From the NCBI GenBank assembly GCA_011772755.1, contig WVYX01000212.1, forward strand, positions 686-41,299: a stretch of DNA of 40,614 bases, in the 5' to 3' direction. The position numbers and the translations under genes were made by a program. This stretch comes from Gemmatimonadales bacterium. GTDB lineage: Bacteria > Gemmatimonadota > Gemmatimonadetes > Gemmatimonadales > GWC2-71-9. Below are positions 1-9,457 of the stretch, in pieces; position 1 is the first letter of the stretch, and the number at the start of each line of letters is the position of its first letter. The notes below the pieces were generated by a model. The model worked only from the letters and a program-made list of their open reading frames with translations. It ran no database searches and was not told where the DNA came from.

Positions 1-35
1 TAGGTGCGGTAGTCCTCGCGAAGAGGAGACTCTGA
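1..35 (+). CDS. nuoJ: C-terminal end of NADH-quinone oxidoreductase subunit J (partial)
   Basis: The window opens inside a reading frame (codons from base 3) that gives [10 protein letters not shown] and then stops at TGA 33-35. That stop overlaps the ATG of nuoK (TGATG). A small basic tail ending in AKRR is typical of NuoJ, which sits directly upstream of nuoK in almost all nuo operons. Only ten residues are visible, so the call rests mainly on position and the overlapping stop. NuoJ would be a membrane subunit of the proton-pumping arm of complex I. Confidence 0.6.
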   Translation, partial: GAVVLAKRRL

Positions 36-331
36 TGCTCCTGGGCCCGTCACTCGGCGTTTCGGCGATCCTGTTCAGCCTCGGTGTGGCAGGCGTGCTG
101 CTCCGCCGCAATGCCATCGTGATCTTCATGTGCATTGAGCTGATGCTGAATGCGGTCAATCTGTCGTTCGTCGCTCTGGCGCAGCAGCTGGGCCGTGAGG
201 GGCAGGTGATCGTGTTCTTCGTCATGGCGGTGGCTGCCGCGGAAGCGGCCGTGGGTCTCGCCATCATGATCGCGATCTACCGGCACAAGAGCTCAGTTAA
301 CGTCAAGGAGATCAACCTGCTGAGGGGATGA
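35..331 (+). CDS. nuoK: NADH-quinone oxidoreductase subunit K
   Basis: NuoK is a small membrane subunit of complex I (NADH to menaquinone electron transfer coupled to proton pumping). The 98-residue product has the usual family length and three hydrophobic segments at about 5-22, 28-50 and 59-82. It contains the hallmark stretch [16 protein letters not shown] near residues 28-43, with the conserved membrane glutamate (E34), and a second conserved glutamate region in [15 protein letters not shown] purine-rich AAGAGGAG lies upstream of the ATG at 35. The stop overlaps the nuoL start as ATGA. It is in frame order with nuoJ before and nuoL after, so the identification is secure. Confidence 0.97.
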   Translation: MLLGPSLGVSAILFSLGVAGVLLRRNAIVIFMCIELMLNAVNLSFVALAQQLGREGQVIVFFVMAVAAAEAAVGLAIMIAIYRHKSSVNVKEINLLRG

Positions 332-2307
332 TGCCGGCATCGGTTGGGTGGGTGTGGTTGGTCGTACTGCTACCGCTCGCGGGATTCGTCGCGAACGGTG
401 CGTTGAGCCTGCTGCGGCCCGAAGCCAAGCGAGCGGTAAGCGCCATCGGTGTCGGTGTCCTCGTGCTCTCCTTCCTCATCGCCGTCGGGGTGGTTGGTGG
501 AGTCGCCACGGCGGCGCCGCACAGTCCGTACGTGCTGACTTACTGGCAATGGATGCCCGCTGGCGGGCTCGAGATCGACCTGGCGTTCCAGGTGGATCAG
601 CTGTCGGCGGTGATGCTGATGGTAGTCACCGGCGTCAGCATGGTGATCCACATCTTCAGCGTCGGCTACATGGGCGATGATCCGGGCTACGCGCGCTACT
701 TCGCCTACCTCAACCTCTTCGTCTTCTTCATGCTGGTGCTGGTGCTGGGCGCCAACTTCCCGGTGATGTTCGTGGGCTGGGAGGGCGTCGGGCTCTGCAG
801 CTATCTGCTCATCGGGTTCTGGTTCGAGAACAACGCGTTTGCCGACGCGGGGAAGAAGGCGTTCATCATGAACCGCATCGGGGACTTCGGGTTCCTGATC
901 GCGATGTTCATGATCTTCCACGCGGTGGGGAGCCTCTCCTTCGTGGAGGTGTTCGAGGCGGCACCCGGGACCTTCGAGGTTGGTGGGACCACCATCACGC
1001 TGATCACCCTAGCCCTGTTCCTGGGGTGTGCCGGAAAGTCGGCGCAGATCCCCCTGTACACCTGGCTGCCCGATGCCATGGCAGGCCCGACACCTGTCTC
1101 GGCGCTCATCCATGCCGCGACCATGGTGACCGCGGGCGTCTACCTCGTGGCCCGCACCAACGTGCTCTTCGCCATCGCTCCGGTGTCGAGCTTCGTGGTG
1201 GCGGCGGTGGGTGCGGCGACGGCGCTGTTTGCGGCGACGATCGCGCTCAAGCAGTGGGACATCAAGAAGGTCCTCGCGTACTCAACCGTCTCGCAGCTCG
1301 GGTACATGTTCATGGGCGTGGGAGTCGGGGCATATGCGGCCGGCATGTTCCACCTGACGACACACGCCTTCTTCAAGGCGCTGCTCTTCCTGGGTTCAGG
1401 GAGTGTGATCCACGCGCTGCACCACGCCTACCATGCGACCCATCGCCATGAGGACGCCCAGGACATGCGAAACATGGGAGGACTGCGGCGTGCCATGCCG
1501 TGGACCACCGGGTTCATGTGGGTCGCGACCCTTGCGATTGCGGGCGTGCCGCTGTTCTCGGGCTTCTTCTCCAAGGATGAGATCTTGGCCATGACCTTTG
1601 TCCGGGGTCATGACGCTGGGGCGTTCTACGTGTTGTGGATGGTAGGTGTGGTAGCTGCACTGCTCACCGCGTTCTACATGACGCGCATGATGCTGTACAC
1701 GTTTCATGGCCCGAATCGCACAGGTGAGCAGGAGCGCGGCCATCTCCGCGAGGCTCCGTGGGTCATGACGGGACCGCTGTTGGTGTTGGCCGTCGGCAGT
1801 GTCTTCGCCGGGCTGCTCAATCTCCCGGCCATCCTTCCCGGCAGTGGGTGGCTGCACCATTGGCTGGAGCCCGTGACGGAGGGGAGCGCAGCGTATTTGC
1901 CGGATCTGCACCTGGGGAGCGACACCGAGTGGATGCTGCTCGGTCTGGCGACAGTCGTCGCCGCCGCAGGCATTCTCGGTGCCTGGAACTTCCTCAAGCC
2001 CGCCCAGCTCAAGCCGGCGCGTGAAGCGCCGGTCGAGACTGGGATCCAGCGGGTGCTCCTGCGGAAGTGGTACGTGGACGAGATCTACGACTGGCTGGTG
2101 GTGCGACCGGTCATGTGGATGTCGGACCGTGCCTTCTGGAAGGTCATGGATGTGAAGGTCATCGATGGAGCGTTCGTGAACGGCTCCGCCACTGTGGCGC
2201 GGGCGCTCGGGTGGGTAGGCAGCCGATTCCAGACGGGATCGGTCGGCGTGTACCTGTTCTTGTTCGTCATGGGCGTGCTCATACTGATGCGCGCCGTGAT
2301 CCGGTGA
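328..2307 (+). CDS. nuoL: NADH-quinone oxidoreductase subunit L
   Basis: NuoL is the distal antiporter-like subunit of complex I and carries the long lateral amphipathic helix. The 659-residue product is close to the usual size, with many membrane segments. Antiporter-family landmarks are visible: [15 protein letters not shown] with E152, the [11 protein letters not shown] segment with K177, [32 protein letters not shown] in the middle, and a histidine-rich loop ([13 protein letters not shown]) before RNMGGLRR. The C-terminal part (about 560-659) contains the predicted lateral helix and final membrane anchor. The start ATG at 328 overlaps the nuoK stop (ATGA). A second ATG follows at once at 331 and cannot be excluded. 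Confidence 0.97.
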   Translation: MMPASVGWVWLVVLLPLAGFVANGALSLLRPEAKRAVSAIGVGVLVLSFLIAVGVVGGVATAAPHSPYVLTYWQWMPAGGLEIDLAFQVDQLSAVMLMVVTGVSMVIHIFSVGYMGDDPGYARYFAYLNLFVFFMLVLVLGANFPVMFVGWEGVGLCSYLLIGFWFENNAFADAGKKAFIMNRIGDFGFLIAMFMIFHAVGSLSFVEVFEAAPGTFEVGGTTITLITLALFLGCAGKSAQIPLYTWLPDAMAGPTPVSALIHAATMVTAGVYLVARTNVLFAIAPVSSFVVAAVGAATALFAATIALKQWDIKKVLAYSTVSQLGYMFMGVGVGAYAAGMFHLTTHAFFKALLFLGSGSVIHALHHAYHATHRHEDAQDMRNMGGLRRAMPWTTGFMWVATLAIAGVPLFSGFFSKDEILAMTFVRGHDAGAFYVLWMVGVVAALLTAFYMTRMMLYTFHGPNRTGEQERGHLREAPWVMTGPLLVLAVGSVFAGLLNLPAILPGSGWLHHWLEPVTEGSAAYLPDLHLGSDTEWMLLGLATVVAAAGILGAWNFLKPAQLKPAREAPVETGIQRVLLRKWYVDEIYDWLVVRPVMWMSDRAFWKVMDVKVIDGAFVNGSATVARALGWVGSRFQTGSVGVYLFLFVMGVLILMRAVIR

Positions 2308-2312
2308 CCGCG

Positions 2313-3845
2313 ATGAACTACGCCGCTTGGGTGCTCGACGCGCTGCTGCTGTTCCCGCTGCTGGCGGGGCTGGTGATCCTGCTCAGCCCCGAGCACCTCG
2401 CCAAGCGGGTCGCCCTGGCGGGGGCGGTGGTGGAATTCCTGCTGTCCGTGCCGCTCTGGTGGATGTTCGAGCCCGGCACGGCGGCGATGCAGTTCGAAGT
2501 GGTCCATCCGTGGGTTCCGGGCTGGGGCATCGCGTATCGGGTGGGTGTGGACGGGATCTCCCTCTTCATGGTGCTGCTGACCACGTTCACGATGCCCCTC
2601 GCCGTCCTCGGGAGCTGGAACTACATCCGAGACAAGGAACGAGCGTACTACGCGCTCCTTCTGGTGCTCACCACCGGCATGCTGGGGGTGTTCGTCGCCC
2701 TGGATCTCTTCGTCTTCTATGTCTTCTGGGAGATCATGCTGATCCCGATGTACTTCCTCATCGGGGTCTGGGGCGGCCCCAAGCGCATCTATGCGGCCAT
2801 CAAGTTCTTCCTGTTCACCTTCGTTGGATCGCTCCTGATGCTGGTGGCGATCCTGACGATCTACTTCATGGTGTACCGCGCGACCGGCGTGCAGTCGTTC
2901 GACTACCACCACTTTCTGCGCAACATCGAAGTGGTGCGGCCGTTTGCGTTGCTCTTGTTCGGCGCCTTCTTCCTCGGCTTCGCCATCAAGGTGCCGATGT
3001 TCCCGTTCCACACCTGGTTGCCGGACGCGCACGTCGAGGCGCCGACGGCGGGCTCGGTCATCCTGGCGGGCATCCTCCTGAAGATGGGGACGTACGGCTT
3101 TCTGCGCTTCGCCGTGCCGTTCTTCCCCGGGGTAGCGCTTCACCCAACGATGGTGAACGTCATCGTCGTTCTCGCCCTGATTGGCATCATCTACGGAGCT
3201 CTGGTGGCGATGGTCCAGCCCGATTTCAAGAAGCTCGTGGCCTATTCCTCCATCAGCCATCTCGGCTTCGTGATGCTGGGCATCTGGGCCCTGACTGTCC
3301 AGAGCGTAGAAGGGGCGATCATCATCATGATCAATCACGGCATCTCGACGGGGGCGTTGTTCTTCCTGGCGGGCATGCTGTATGAACGGGCGCATACCCG
3401 AGAGGTTGCCGCGTTTGGCGGTATCGCTCGTGTGGTGCCGGCCCTGGCTGCAGTGCTGAGCCTGGTGGCGCTGTCATCCATTGGACTGCCGGGGACCAAC
3501 GGGTTCATTGGCGAGTTTCTGGTTCTGATCGGCTCCTTTGGTGAGTACCCTTGGGCGACGGCGGTGGCCGCGACGGGTGTCATTTTTGCAGCGCTGTACT
3601 TGCTGCGGGCGCTCCAGCGCCTGATCTACAACAAGTTCGAGAGGCCGGAGCTGGCGAGGATGCCGGATCTGTCGGTGCGGGAACTGTTGGTCCTCGGACC
3701 GCTGGTCGCCTGCATATTGTGGATCGGGATCTACCCGCGGCCGTTCCTCCATCGCGTTGAGGCCTCCGTCGAGGCGTTGGTGGAACAGGTGCACCAGCCC
3801 GAGGCGGCCGTTGCTCAGGCGCGTACACCGGGGGGTGAGCAGTGA
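2313..3845 (+). CDS. nuoM: NADH-quinone oxidoreductase subunit M
   Basis: NuoM is the middle antiporter-like proton-pumping subunit of complex I. From ATG 2313 the protein has 510 residues, the normal family length. E140 in FWEIMLIPMYFLIG is the conserved pumping glutamate. The motif KVPMFPFHTWLPDAHVEAPT and the VAYSSISHLGFV segment are diagnostic. The frame stays open far upstream into nuoL (to 2067), but that region is only a shadow of nuoL. An in-frame GTG at 2304, which overlaps the nuoL stop as GTGA, is an alternative start adding three residues. The stop overlaps the GTG start of nuoN. Confidence 0.96.
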   Translation: MNYAAWVLDALLLFPLLAGLVILLSPEHLAKRVALAGAVVEFLLSVPLWWMFEPGTAAMQFEVVHPWVPGWGIAYRVGVDGISLFMVLLTTFTMPLAVLGSWNYIRDKERAYYALLLVLTTGMLGVFVALDLFVFYVFWEIMLIPMYFLIGVWGGPKRIYAAIKFFLFTFVGSLLMLVAILTIYFMVYRATGVQSFDYHHFLRNIEVVRPFALLLFGAFFLGFAIKVPMFPFHTWLPDAHVEAPTAGSVILAGILLKMGTYGFLRFAVPFFPGVALHPTMVNVIVVLALIGIIYGALVAMVQPDFKKLVAYSSISHLGFVMLGIWALTVQSVEGAIIIMINHGISTGALFFLAGMLYERAHTREVAAFGGIARVVPALAAVLSLVALSSIGLPGTNGFIGEFLVLIGSFGEYPWATAVAATGVIFAALYLLRALQRLIYNKFERPELARMPDLSVRELLVLGPLVACILWIGIYPRPFLHRVEASVEALVEQVHQPEAAVAQARTPGGEQ

Positions 3846-5356
3846 TTGGGCCGCGGATCGACCTGAGTGAGCCCGGTGGGATCGCAGTGGCGCTCCTGCC
3901 CGAGCTGATCCTCACCGGCTGGTGCCTGGTGCTGATGCTGGCGGTGGCATGGCGGCATCGCGACGAGGAGGATCAGCGATTCGTCGGTCATCTGGCCCTC
4001 ATCGCGTTGGTCACCACCCTGGTGGCGGTAGTGTGGTTTTGGATCCGAGATGTGGGGCCCGTCGGCCTCGAGGTCATGGTGGCCCTGGACGGCTTTCGGT
4101 ACGCCAGCGCCACGATCTTCCTGCTGGGGGGCATCCTCGCCGTGATGCTCTCCCTGGGGTATTTGGGCCGAGAGCGGATGGTCGTGCCGGAGTACTATCT
4201 GTTGCTTCTTCTGGCTACGGTTGGGATGATGTTCATGGGTGGCGGGGCCGATCTCATTGTCATCTTCCTCGGCCTCGAGCTCATGTCGGTGTCGGTCTAC
4301 GTGCTGGCGGGCATCAATCGCCGCAGTGTTTTCGCTGCCGAGGCAGCGCTGAAGTATTTTCTGCTGGGAGCCTTTGCTTCGGCCTTCTTCCTGTACGGAA
4401 TCGCCCTGATCTACGGATCGACCGGCAGCACGAATCTCACCTTCATCTACGTCCAGGTCACGAGCCTCGGACTTGAGTCGAACCTCATGCTGTCCGTGGG
4501 CGTTGGGATGCTGTTGGTGGGATTTGGGTTCAAGGTTGCCGCGGTGCCGTTTCACATGTGGACGCCCGACGTATACGACGGCGCGCCGACGCCGGTCACT
4601 GCGTTCATGGCGGCAGCGGTCAAGGCAGCGGGGTTCGTGGCCCTGATCCGTGTGCTCCTCCAGGGCCTCGCGCCGGCGGATGCCGTCTGGACGGAAGCCG
4701 TCTGGTGGCTCGCGGCCATTACCATGGTGGTCGGCAATCTGATCGCGCTGGCGCAACGCCACCTGAAGCGTATGCTGGCGTACAGCTCCATTGGGCATGC
4801 GGGCTATCTGCTGACCGCCGTGGCAAGTGGGACCGAGCTCGGAGCCGCGGCCTTGCTCTACTACGTATTCGCCTACACGCTCATGACGGTGGGTGCCTTC
4901 GCGATCCTGGCAGCCTCTGGACGCGGTGGCGAGCGCGAGGTGCTGATCGATGACTTCAGTGGTCTCGCCCAGCGTCGGCCGTGGCTGGCATTCGCCATGA
5001 CGGTGTTCATGTTGTCCCTACTCGGCTTCCCGGGGACTGCTGGGTTCATCGGGAAGTGGTACATCCTGTCCGCGGCGGTCGACGCCGACCAGGCAGTGCT
5101 CGCCGTTGTACTCGTCGGCGCCAGCATTGTCTCGGCAGGGTATTACCTGCCGGTGATCATGGCCATGTATATGAAGCCGCCCATCTCCGAGGCGGCTCAC
5201 GAGACCACGCGGGTCGGTGGTGCCGCTCGCTGGGTCGTGGGTGCCACGGCTGCGCTGCTCCTGCTGTTCGGGGTGTGGCCGAATCGCGCCCTGGACGTGG
5301 CGAGGGACGGAAGCCGGCAGCTCACGCCCGACGTGATGGTGACGGTTTCGAGGTGA
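3842..5356 (+). CDS. nuoN: NADH-quinone oxidoreductase subunit N
   Basis: NuoN is the proximal antiporter-like subunit of complex I. The 504-residue product contains the family signature VAAVPFHMWTPDVYDGAPTP, the ELMSVSVYVLAG segment with its conserved glutamate, and LKRMLAYSSIGHAGYLL. It starts at GTG 3842, overlapping the nuoM stop (GTGA), with a G-rich GGGGGGTGAG just upstream. It is the last gene of the nuo operon here. The following gap (5357-5442) holds short heptamer repeats and a strong hairpin, and the next gene has an unrelated function. Confidence 0.96.
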   Translation: MIGPRIDLSEPGGIAVALLPELILTGWCLVLMLAVAWRHRDEEDQRFVGHLALIALVTTLVAVVWFWIRDVGPVGLEVMVALDGFRYASATIFLLGGILAVMLSLGYLGRERMVVPEYYLLLLLATVGMMFMGGGADLIVIFLGLELMSVSVYVLAGINRRSVFAAEAALKYFLLGAFASAFFLYGIALIYGSTGSTNLTFIYVQVTSLGLESNLMLSVGVGMLLVGFGFKVAAVPFHMWTPDVYDGAPTPVTAFMAAAVKAAGFVALIRVLLQGLAPADAVWTEAVWWLAAITMVVGNLIALAQRHLKRMLAYSSIGHAGYLLTAVASGTELGAAALLYYVFAYTLMTVGAFAILAASGRGGEREVLIDDFSGLAQRRPWLAFAMTVFMLSLLGFPGTAGFIGKWYILSAAVDADQAVLAVVLVGASIVSAGYYLPVIMAMYMKPPISEAAHETTRVGGAARWVVGATAALLLLFGVWPNRALDVARDGSRQLTPDVMVTVSR

Positions 5357-5383
5357 GCAGTGCGCGGTACGCGGTGTGCGGTT
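5356..5383. repeat. Degenerate heptamer tandem repeat after nuoN
   Basis: Immediately after the nuoN stop, four 7-nt units run head to tail. The last three are CGCGGTA, CGCGGTG and TGCGGTT, giving a (C/T)GCGGTN pattern with CGGT recurring every 7 nt. The array is short, but it belongs with the other micro-repeat gaps in the window. Confidence 0.6.
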
Positions 5384-5402
5384 CCATTGGGCGTAGCACG
5401 GC

Positions 5403-5429
5403 AACCGTCTAGCCGACGCTAGCACGGTT
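5403..5429 (+). terminator. Strong hairpin between the nuo operon and the phosphohexomutase gene
   Basis: AACCGT-CTAGC (5403-5413) pairs exactly with GCTAG-C-ACGGTT (5418-5429), leaving a CGAC tetraloop and one bulged C: an 11-bp stem. No T-run follows, so it is not a classical intrinsic terminator. It ends 13 nt before the next ATG and could instead protect the nuo mRNA 3' end or mask the ribosome site. The structure is seen directly; its role is inferred. Confidence 0.4.
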
Positions 5430-5442
5430 CGCTGAGAATCCC

Positions 5443-6816
5443 ATGCAGACGCCCTCCGTCATCTTCCGGGAATACGACATTCGCGGCGTGGTCGGCGACG
5501 AGCTAGTGCCGCCGGTGGCTCATGCCATCGGCCGCGCGGTCACGACGCTGGCACGACGGCGCATAGCGCGCGACCCACGGTTGCTGGTTGGACGGGATAA
5601 CCGGCCCTCCGGTGAGCTGCTGGCACGCGCCGTGCGCGACGGGATCGCACAGGCGGGCGGCAGGGCAGTGGACATCGGCGTGCTCCCCACGCCGGCTCTC
5701 TATCTTGCGCAACACGAACTCGAGTCGGACGGCGGCATTCAAGTCACCGGCTCGCACAACCCACCTGAGTTCAATGGATTCAAGGTGCTCGTTGCCGGGT
5801 CCACTCTCCACGGGGCGGAGATCCAAGAGCTCAGGCGCTTGATCGAAACTGACGGGATGGACTCTGGCGACGGGAACATCGAGGCGGACGATTCCATGCT
5901 GTCGCGATACGCAGACGCGGTCGTTTCCCGCAACGGGCCGATCGAGCGCCCCGTGAAGCTGGTGGTCGACTGCGGTAACGGGACCGCCAGCCTCGTGGCC
6001 GAGTCGGTTCTGAGCCGGCTCGGTGCGGACGTCGTTCCCCTGTACTGCGAGTCCGACGGCACGTTCCCCAATCACCATCCCGATCCCACGGTGCTGGAGA
6101 ACCTGGATGATCTTCGGGCCGCGGTGCGTTGTACGGGTGCGGAGCTGGGCATTGCGTTTGACGGTGATGGGGACCGCATCGGCGCGGTCGATGAGTCAGG
6201 CACCGTGGTGTACGGCGACCAGCTGCTGGTGCTGTTCGGCCGCGATCTGGTCGATCGGGCGGGAACGGGCCATGCGGTGATCTTCGATGTGAAGTGTTCG
6301 AATGTCCTGGCTGAAGCGTTGGCTGCTGCGGAGCTTCGCCCCGTCATCTGGAAGACCGGCCATTCGTTGATCAAGGCGAAGATGCAGGAGCTTCAGGCTC
6401 CTCTGGCGGGCGAGATGAGTGGACACATGTTCTTTGGTGGGGATTACTACGGCTTCGACGATGCCCTGTTCGCTGCAGCTCGCCTGCTGGCGTACGTCGC
6501 CCGGGTCGGTGGCCCACTATCTACGCTGCTGGCCGACCTACCGAAGACGTATGCCACACCGGAGCTCCGTGTTGATTGTGCGGACGACCGGAAGTTCGCC
6601 GTGGTCGAAGCCGCCGCGCGGCATTTTGCCCAGCGGTACGACGTCCTCACCCTGGACGGTGCCAGAATCTCGTATCCCGACGGGTGGGGTCTCATCCGAG
6701 CATCCAACACGCAGCCGGTGCTGGTCATGCGGTTCGAGTCCACCGCCGAAGACTCCCTCGCCCAGTATCGGAATGAGGTCGAAACCTGGTTGCGGGAGCA
6801 GGGCGTAGCGGTCTAG
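5443..6816 (+). CDS. Phosphomannomutase/phosphoglucomutase (alpha-D-phosphohexomutase)
   Basis: This cytoplasmic enzyme interconverts hexose 1- and 6-phosphates, supplying GDP-mannose or glucose-1-phosphate for envelope sugars. The 457-residue length matches the bacterial PMM/PGM (AlgC/ManB) group. All four family motifs are visible in order: TGSHNPP at 102-108 with the phospho-serine S104, metal-binding DGDGDR at 240-245, sugar-binding GEMSGH at 323-328, and the phosphate-binding RASNTQP at 419-425. The N-terminal FREYDIRG is also characteristic of this subfamily. The GEMSGH form favours mannose/glucose mutase over GlmM or PNGM, but sequence alone does not decide the sugar. No clear ribosome site precedes the ATG; a hairpin lies just upstream. 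Confidence 0.93.
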   Translation: MQTPSVIFREYDIRGVVGDELVPPVAHAIGRAVTTLARRRIARDPRLLVGRDNRPSGELLARAVRDGIAQAGGRAVDIGVLPTPALYLAQHELESDGGIQVTGSHNPPEFNGFKVLVAGSTLHGAEIQELRRLIETDGMDSGDGNIEADDSMLSRYADAVVSRNGPIERPVKLVVDCGNGTASLVAESVLSRLGADVVPLYCESDGTFPNHHPDPTVLENLDDLRAAVRCTGAELGIAFDGDGDRIGAVDESGTVVYGDQLLVLFGRDLVDRAGTGHAVIFDVKCSNVLAEALAAAELRPVIWKTGHSLIKAKMQELQAPLAGEMSGHMFFGGDYYGFDDALFAAARLLAYVARVGGPLSTLLADLPKTYATPELRVDCADDRKFAVVEAAARHFAQRYDVLTLDGARISYPDGWGLIRASNTQPVLVMRFESTAEDSLAQYRNEVETWLREQGVAV

Positions 6817-6820
6817 CGCC

Positions 6821-9406
6821 ATGGCGCCGCGGATCAGGTGGATACAGGCGGCGGTCGTCGCCGTGCTCGTCGCACTCGTTGGGGGCCGCTGGCTGGTGGT
6901 GAGCACTGCCGGCCGACTGTGGGCCGAGGCATTGGGCGTCGGCGCGACGCACGGCGGGATCCGGCAACTTCAGACAGCGCTCCTGGCCACGGCGTTCGTC
7001 GCGGCAGCCGTGTGGTGTTTGGGGAACCTCTATCTCGTGTACCGGTCCATCGGTTCGGTGCACGTGCCCCGCCGGCTCGGCGATCTGGAGATCCTTGAGG
7101 CGATTCCCCGCCAGTACCTATTGGTTGCCGCCGCTGGCTTAGGCCTCATACTCGCCATCGCCCTGAGCCATCGAGCCGACGGATGGTGGTATGCTCGGGC
7201 GCTCACCCGGTTCGATGTGCCGGTGGGTACGGTCGACCCCCTGCTGGGCCGCGACCTTGGCTTCTACCTGTACCAACTTCCCTGGTACCGTACCCTCCAC
7301 TCCTTTGCCACACTGCTGAGCGGTGTGATGCTTGCCATTACCGCAGTGCTGTACGCGGCGGTGGGGGCAATCCGCTGGGCGAAGCGGCGGCTCCACGTGA
7401 CCTACATGGCGCGGTGGCACCTCGCCGGCCTCCTCGTGGCGTTCGCTCTCGCCCTGTTCTGGGGCTACCGGCTTGAGCCCGTCGAGTACGTCGCGGGGAT
7501 CCACGACGTCCCGGCCGACACTGTGCTGACGGGAGTGCGGATCCCGGTGGCCCGGATGCTCAGCGCCCTTGCGTTGGTCGTTGCCAGTGCTTCCCTCATA
7601 TGGATGTGGACAGCGCGGCCCGCGGTCGTGATCGTTCCCTGGGCACTACTGGCGGTTGCGTCTTTCGCCGGTCACTACGTGGTTCCGGCGTTCGCCGGCG
7701 CGGTGCGTACCCCTGAGGAGCTGCGCCATACTGCGGTGGAGGAACGCCGCCGGGAATTCCTCCAGGCGGCTCATGGCGCGGTTCCAGAGGAGGTCGCAAT
7801 CCAGGCGCTGGCGTCCTCTGAGCCCCGGGCGGTCGCCCGGCACCAGCCGGAACTCGAGCCGGCACCGCTGTGGGATGCCTTCGCCGTCAGGGTGTTCCTC
7901 GACCGGGTAGCCGATCCGGATCCGCACGCGCGCTTCCTCGACCCGGCACTCGACGTGTATTGGACCGGTGACGACCGGCCGGTTCCTGTGTACGTGGCAG
8001 CACGGCAGCTGGACCTATCTGCGGCGCGCCAAGGTGGGGCCGACCTGTCGTGGGATCGGGTCCATGCAGGACCGTTCACGTCGGCGACTGGCGCTGTCGC
8101 GGTGCTTGCACACCGGGTCTCGAGCACCGGACTGCCGCTCTTCGTGCCCGATCTCTCGCGGCCTGATTCGGCCGTGTCGGGCGTGAGTGAGCTCCAGTTG
8201 GAGCATCCGGAGGTGCTGTTTGGGCCCGGCATAGTCAACTTCGCGGTGGTCGCGCCGGGCGACCGCGGGACGGTCGGCGTGCCGGCCGGCGGACTCTTCA
8301 GGAGGCTGGCGCTCGCATGGGTGCTCCAAAGCCCGCAGCTGGTCGCCTCCGACGCGGTCACGGATACGGCCCTCATTCTCTGGCACCGCGAGGTGGCGGA
8401 GCGGTTGAATCGTTTCGCCCCGTTCGCCCGGTTCAGCGGCGCGCACGCCGTGGTGATTGACCGGGCGCTGTACTGGGTTGCTAACGGCCTGGTCTCAGCG
8501 GAGGCCTTCCCGCTCTCGCCGGCTGTCAGGTGGCGAGGTGAGAAGGTTCGGTACCTGCGCTCCAGCTTGGTGGGGGTGGTGGCGGCAGCAACGGGTAGCA
8601 CCACCGTCTATCTCACTCGGGATCCGGATCCTGTGAGTGCGGCCTGGGCACAGCTGGCACCTGAGATCGTGCGGCCTGCGGCCGAGATACCCTCGGCCCT
8701 GGCCGGGCACGTTCGCTATCCGGCCGAGTTGTTCGCCACCCAGATCCGACTGCTCAAGGAGTCCTGGCGTTCCCAGCCGACAGGTCCCGAAACCGCGGCT
8801 CTGGGTCAGGGGCTCGCGGGAACCGCGTCCGACCGCCTGGCGCCGTATTGGTGGGTTGGCACTGCACCGCATGACTCGGCGGCGCGGTTGCGGCTGATGG
8901 CCGCAGTGGAAACGGGTGAGCCGCCGCTGCTGGCGGCCGTGGTGGAAGGAGTAGTGCGGCGGGGTGCTTACTCCCTTGCTCTGCTCAAGGCGGAGCCGCC
9001 ACTTGAGCTGCCGGGTCCGACGCAGATGGCCGTACGCTTCACCCGGCTTCGCCCCGACCCGACTGGGGTGACCGGTGCCGTGCGGACTATCCCGTTCGCT
9101 GACGGTGTGCTCTCACTGCAGGCCAGCTATGCCTCGCCGGGGGACGAACATGTCGCACCCCAGTTGGCGGGCGTGGTGGTCGGTTGGGGGGGCGCAGCCG
9201 GGACCGGCGCGACCCTGCGAGATGCTCTCCACAACCTGCAGACGCAGGCTCCACCGTCTGGGGTGGGGGCCGGGCAGTGGGCGGAGGCCCGGCGGTGGTT
9301 CGAGTACATGGATGCAGCGCGACGGACCGGGGATTGGACGGCGTTTGGCCAGGCGTACGAACGGCTCCGCCGTCTGCTCACTGGCATGCCGGATACCGTA
9401 CCGTGA
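6821..9406 (+). CDS. UPF0182 (COG1615) family large membrane protein
   Basis: The function of this family is unknown. The 861-residue product starts 4 nt after the previous stop. The N-terminal third (about 1-295) has roughly seven hydrophobic segments. The rest is a large, probably extracytoplasmic region rich in beta-type sequence. Family features include DPLLGRDLGFYLYQLPWYR around 138-156, a GYRLEPVEYVAGIHD segment after the fifth helix, and a C-terminal part of the type conserved in UPF0182 (for example PYWWVGTAPHDSAARLRLM). It is slightly shorter than the roughly 900-1000 residues common in the family. Neighbours (a sugar mutase and carbamate kinase) give no functional hint. Family assignment is confident; no role is proposed. 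Confidence 0.85.
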   Translation: MAPRIRWIQAAVVAVLVALVGGRWLVVSTAGRLWAEALGVGATHGGIRQLQTALLATAFVAAAVWCLGNLYLVYRSIGSVHVPRRLGDLEILEAIPRQYLLVAAAGLGLILAIALSHRADGWWYARALTRFDVPVGTVDPLLGRDLGFYLYQLPWYRTLHSFATLLSGVMLAITAVLYAAVGAIRWAKRRLHVTYMARWHLAGLLVAFALALFWGYRLEPVEYVAGIHDVPADTVLTGVRIPVARMLSALALVVASASLIWMWTARPAVVIVPWALLAVASFAGHYVVPAFAGAVRTPEELRHTAVEERRREFLQAAHGAVPEEVAIQALASSEPRAVARHQPELEPAPLWDAFAVRVFLDRVADPDPHARFLDPALDVYWTGDDRPVPVYVAARQLDLSAARQGGADLSWDRVHAGPFTSATGAVAVLAHRVSSTGLPLFVPDLSRPDSAVSGVSELQLEHPEVLFGPGIVNFAVVAPGDRGTVGVPAGGLFRRLALAWVLQSPQLVASDAVTDTALILWHREVAERLNRFAPFARFSGAHAVVIDRALYWVANGLVSAEAFPLSPAVRWRGEKVRYLRSSLVGVVAAATGSTTVYLTRDPDPVSAAWAQLAPEIVRPAAEIPSALAGHVRYPAELFATQIRLLKESWRSQPTGPETAALGQGLAGTASDRLAPYWWVGTAPHDSAARLRLMAAVETGEPPLLAAVVEGVVRRGAYSLALLKAEPPLELPGPTQMAVRFTRLRPDPTGVTGAVRTIPFADGVLSLQASYASPGDEHVAPQLAGVVVGWGGAAGTGATLRDALHNLQTQAPPSGVGAGQWAEARRWFEYMDAARRTGDWTAFGQAYERLRRLLTGMPDTVP

Positions 9407-9457
9407 TGCGGGTTGCTGCCCCCTCCGGGTGTGGCTAGGTTGCACGCGCCCGTGGCG

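Noticed and set aside
2067-2312. Longer start for nuoM
   Set aside because: The upstream codons overlap nuoL entirely and translate to an Arg/Gly/Val-rich shadow; NuoM similarity begins at 2313.
2085-3395. Long minus-strand open frame (436 codons) opposite nuoM
   Set aside because: It is an antisense shadow of a GC-rich gene: low-complexity His/Glu/Arg/Asp-rich translation, no recognisable domain, while nuoM on the + strand is unambiguous. The same reasoning removes other long antisense frames such as 3815-4798, 11213-12283, 14612-15529 and 32175-33074.
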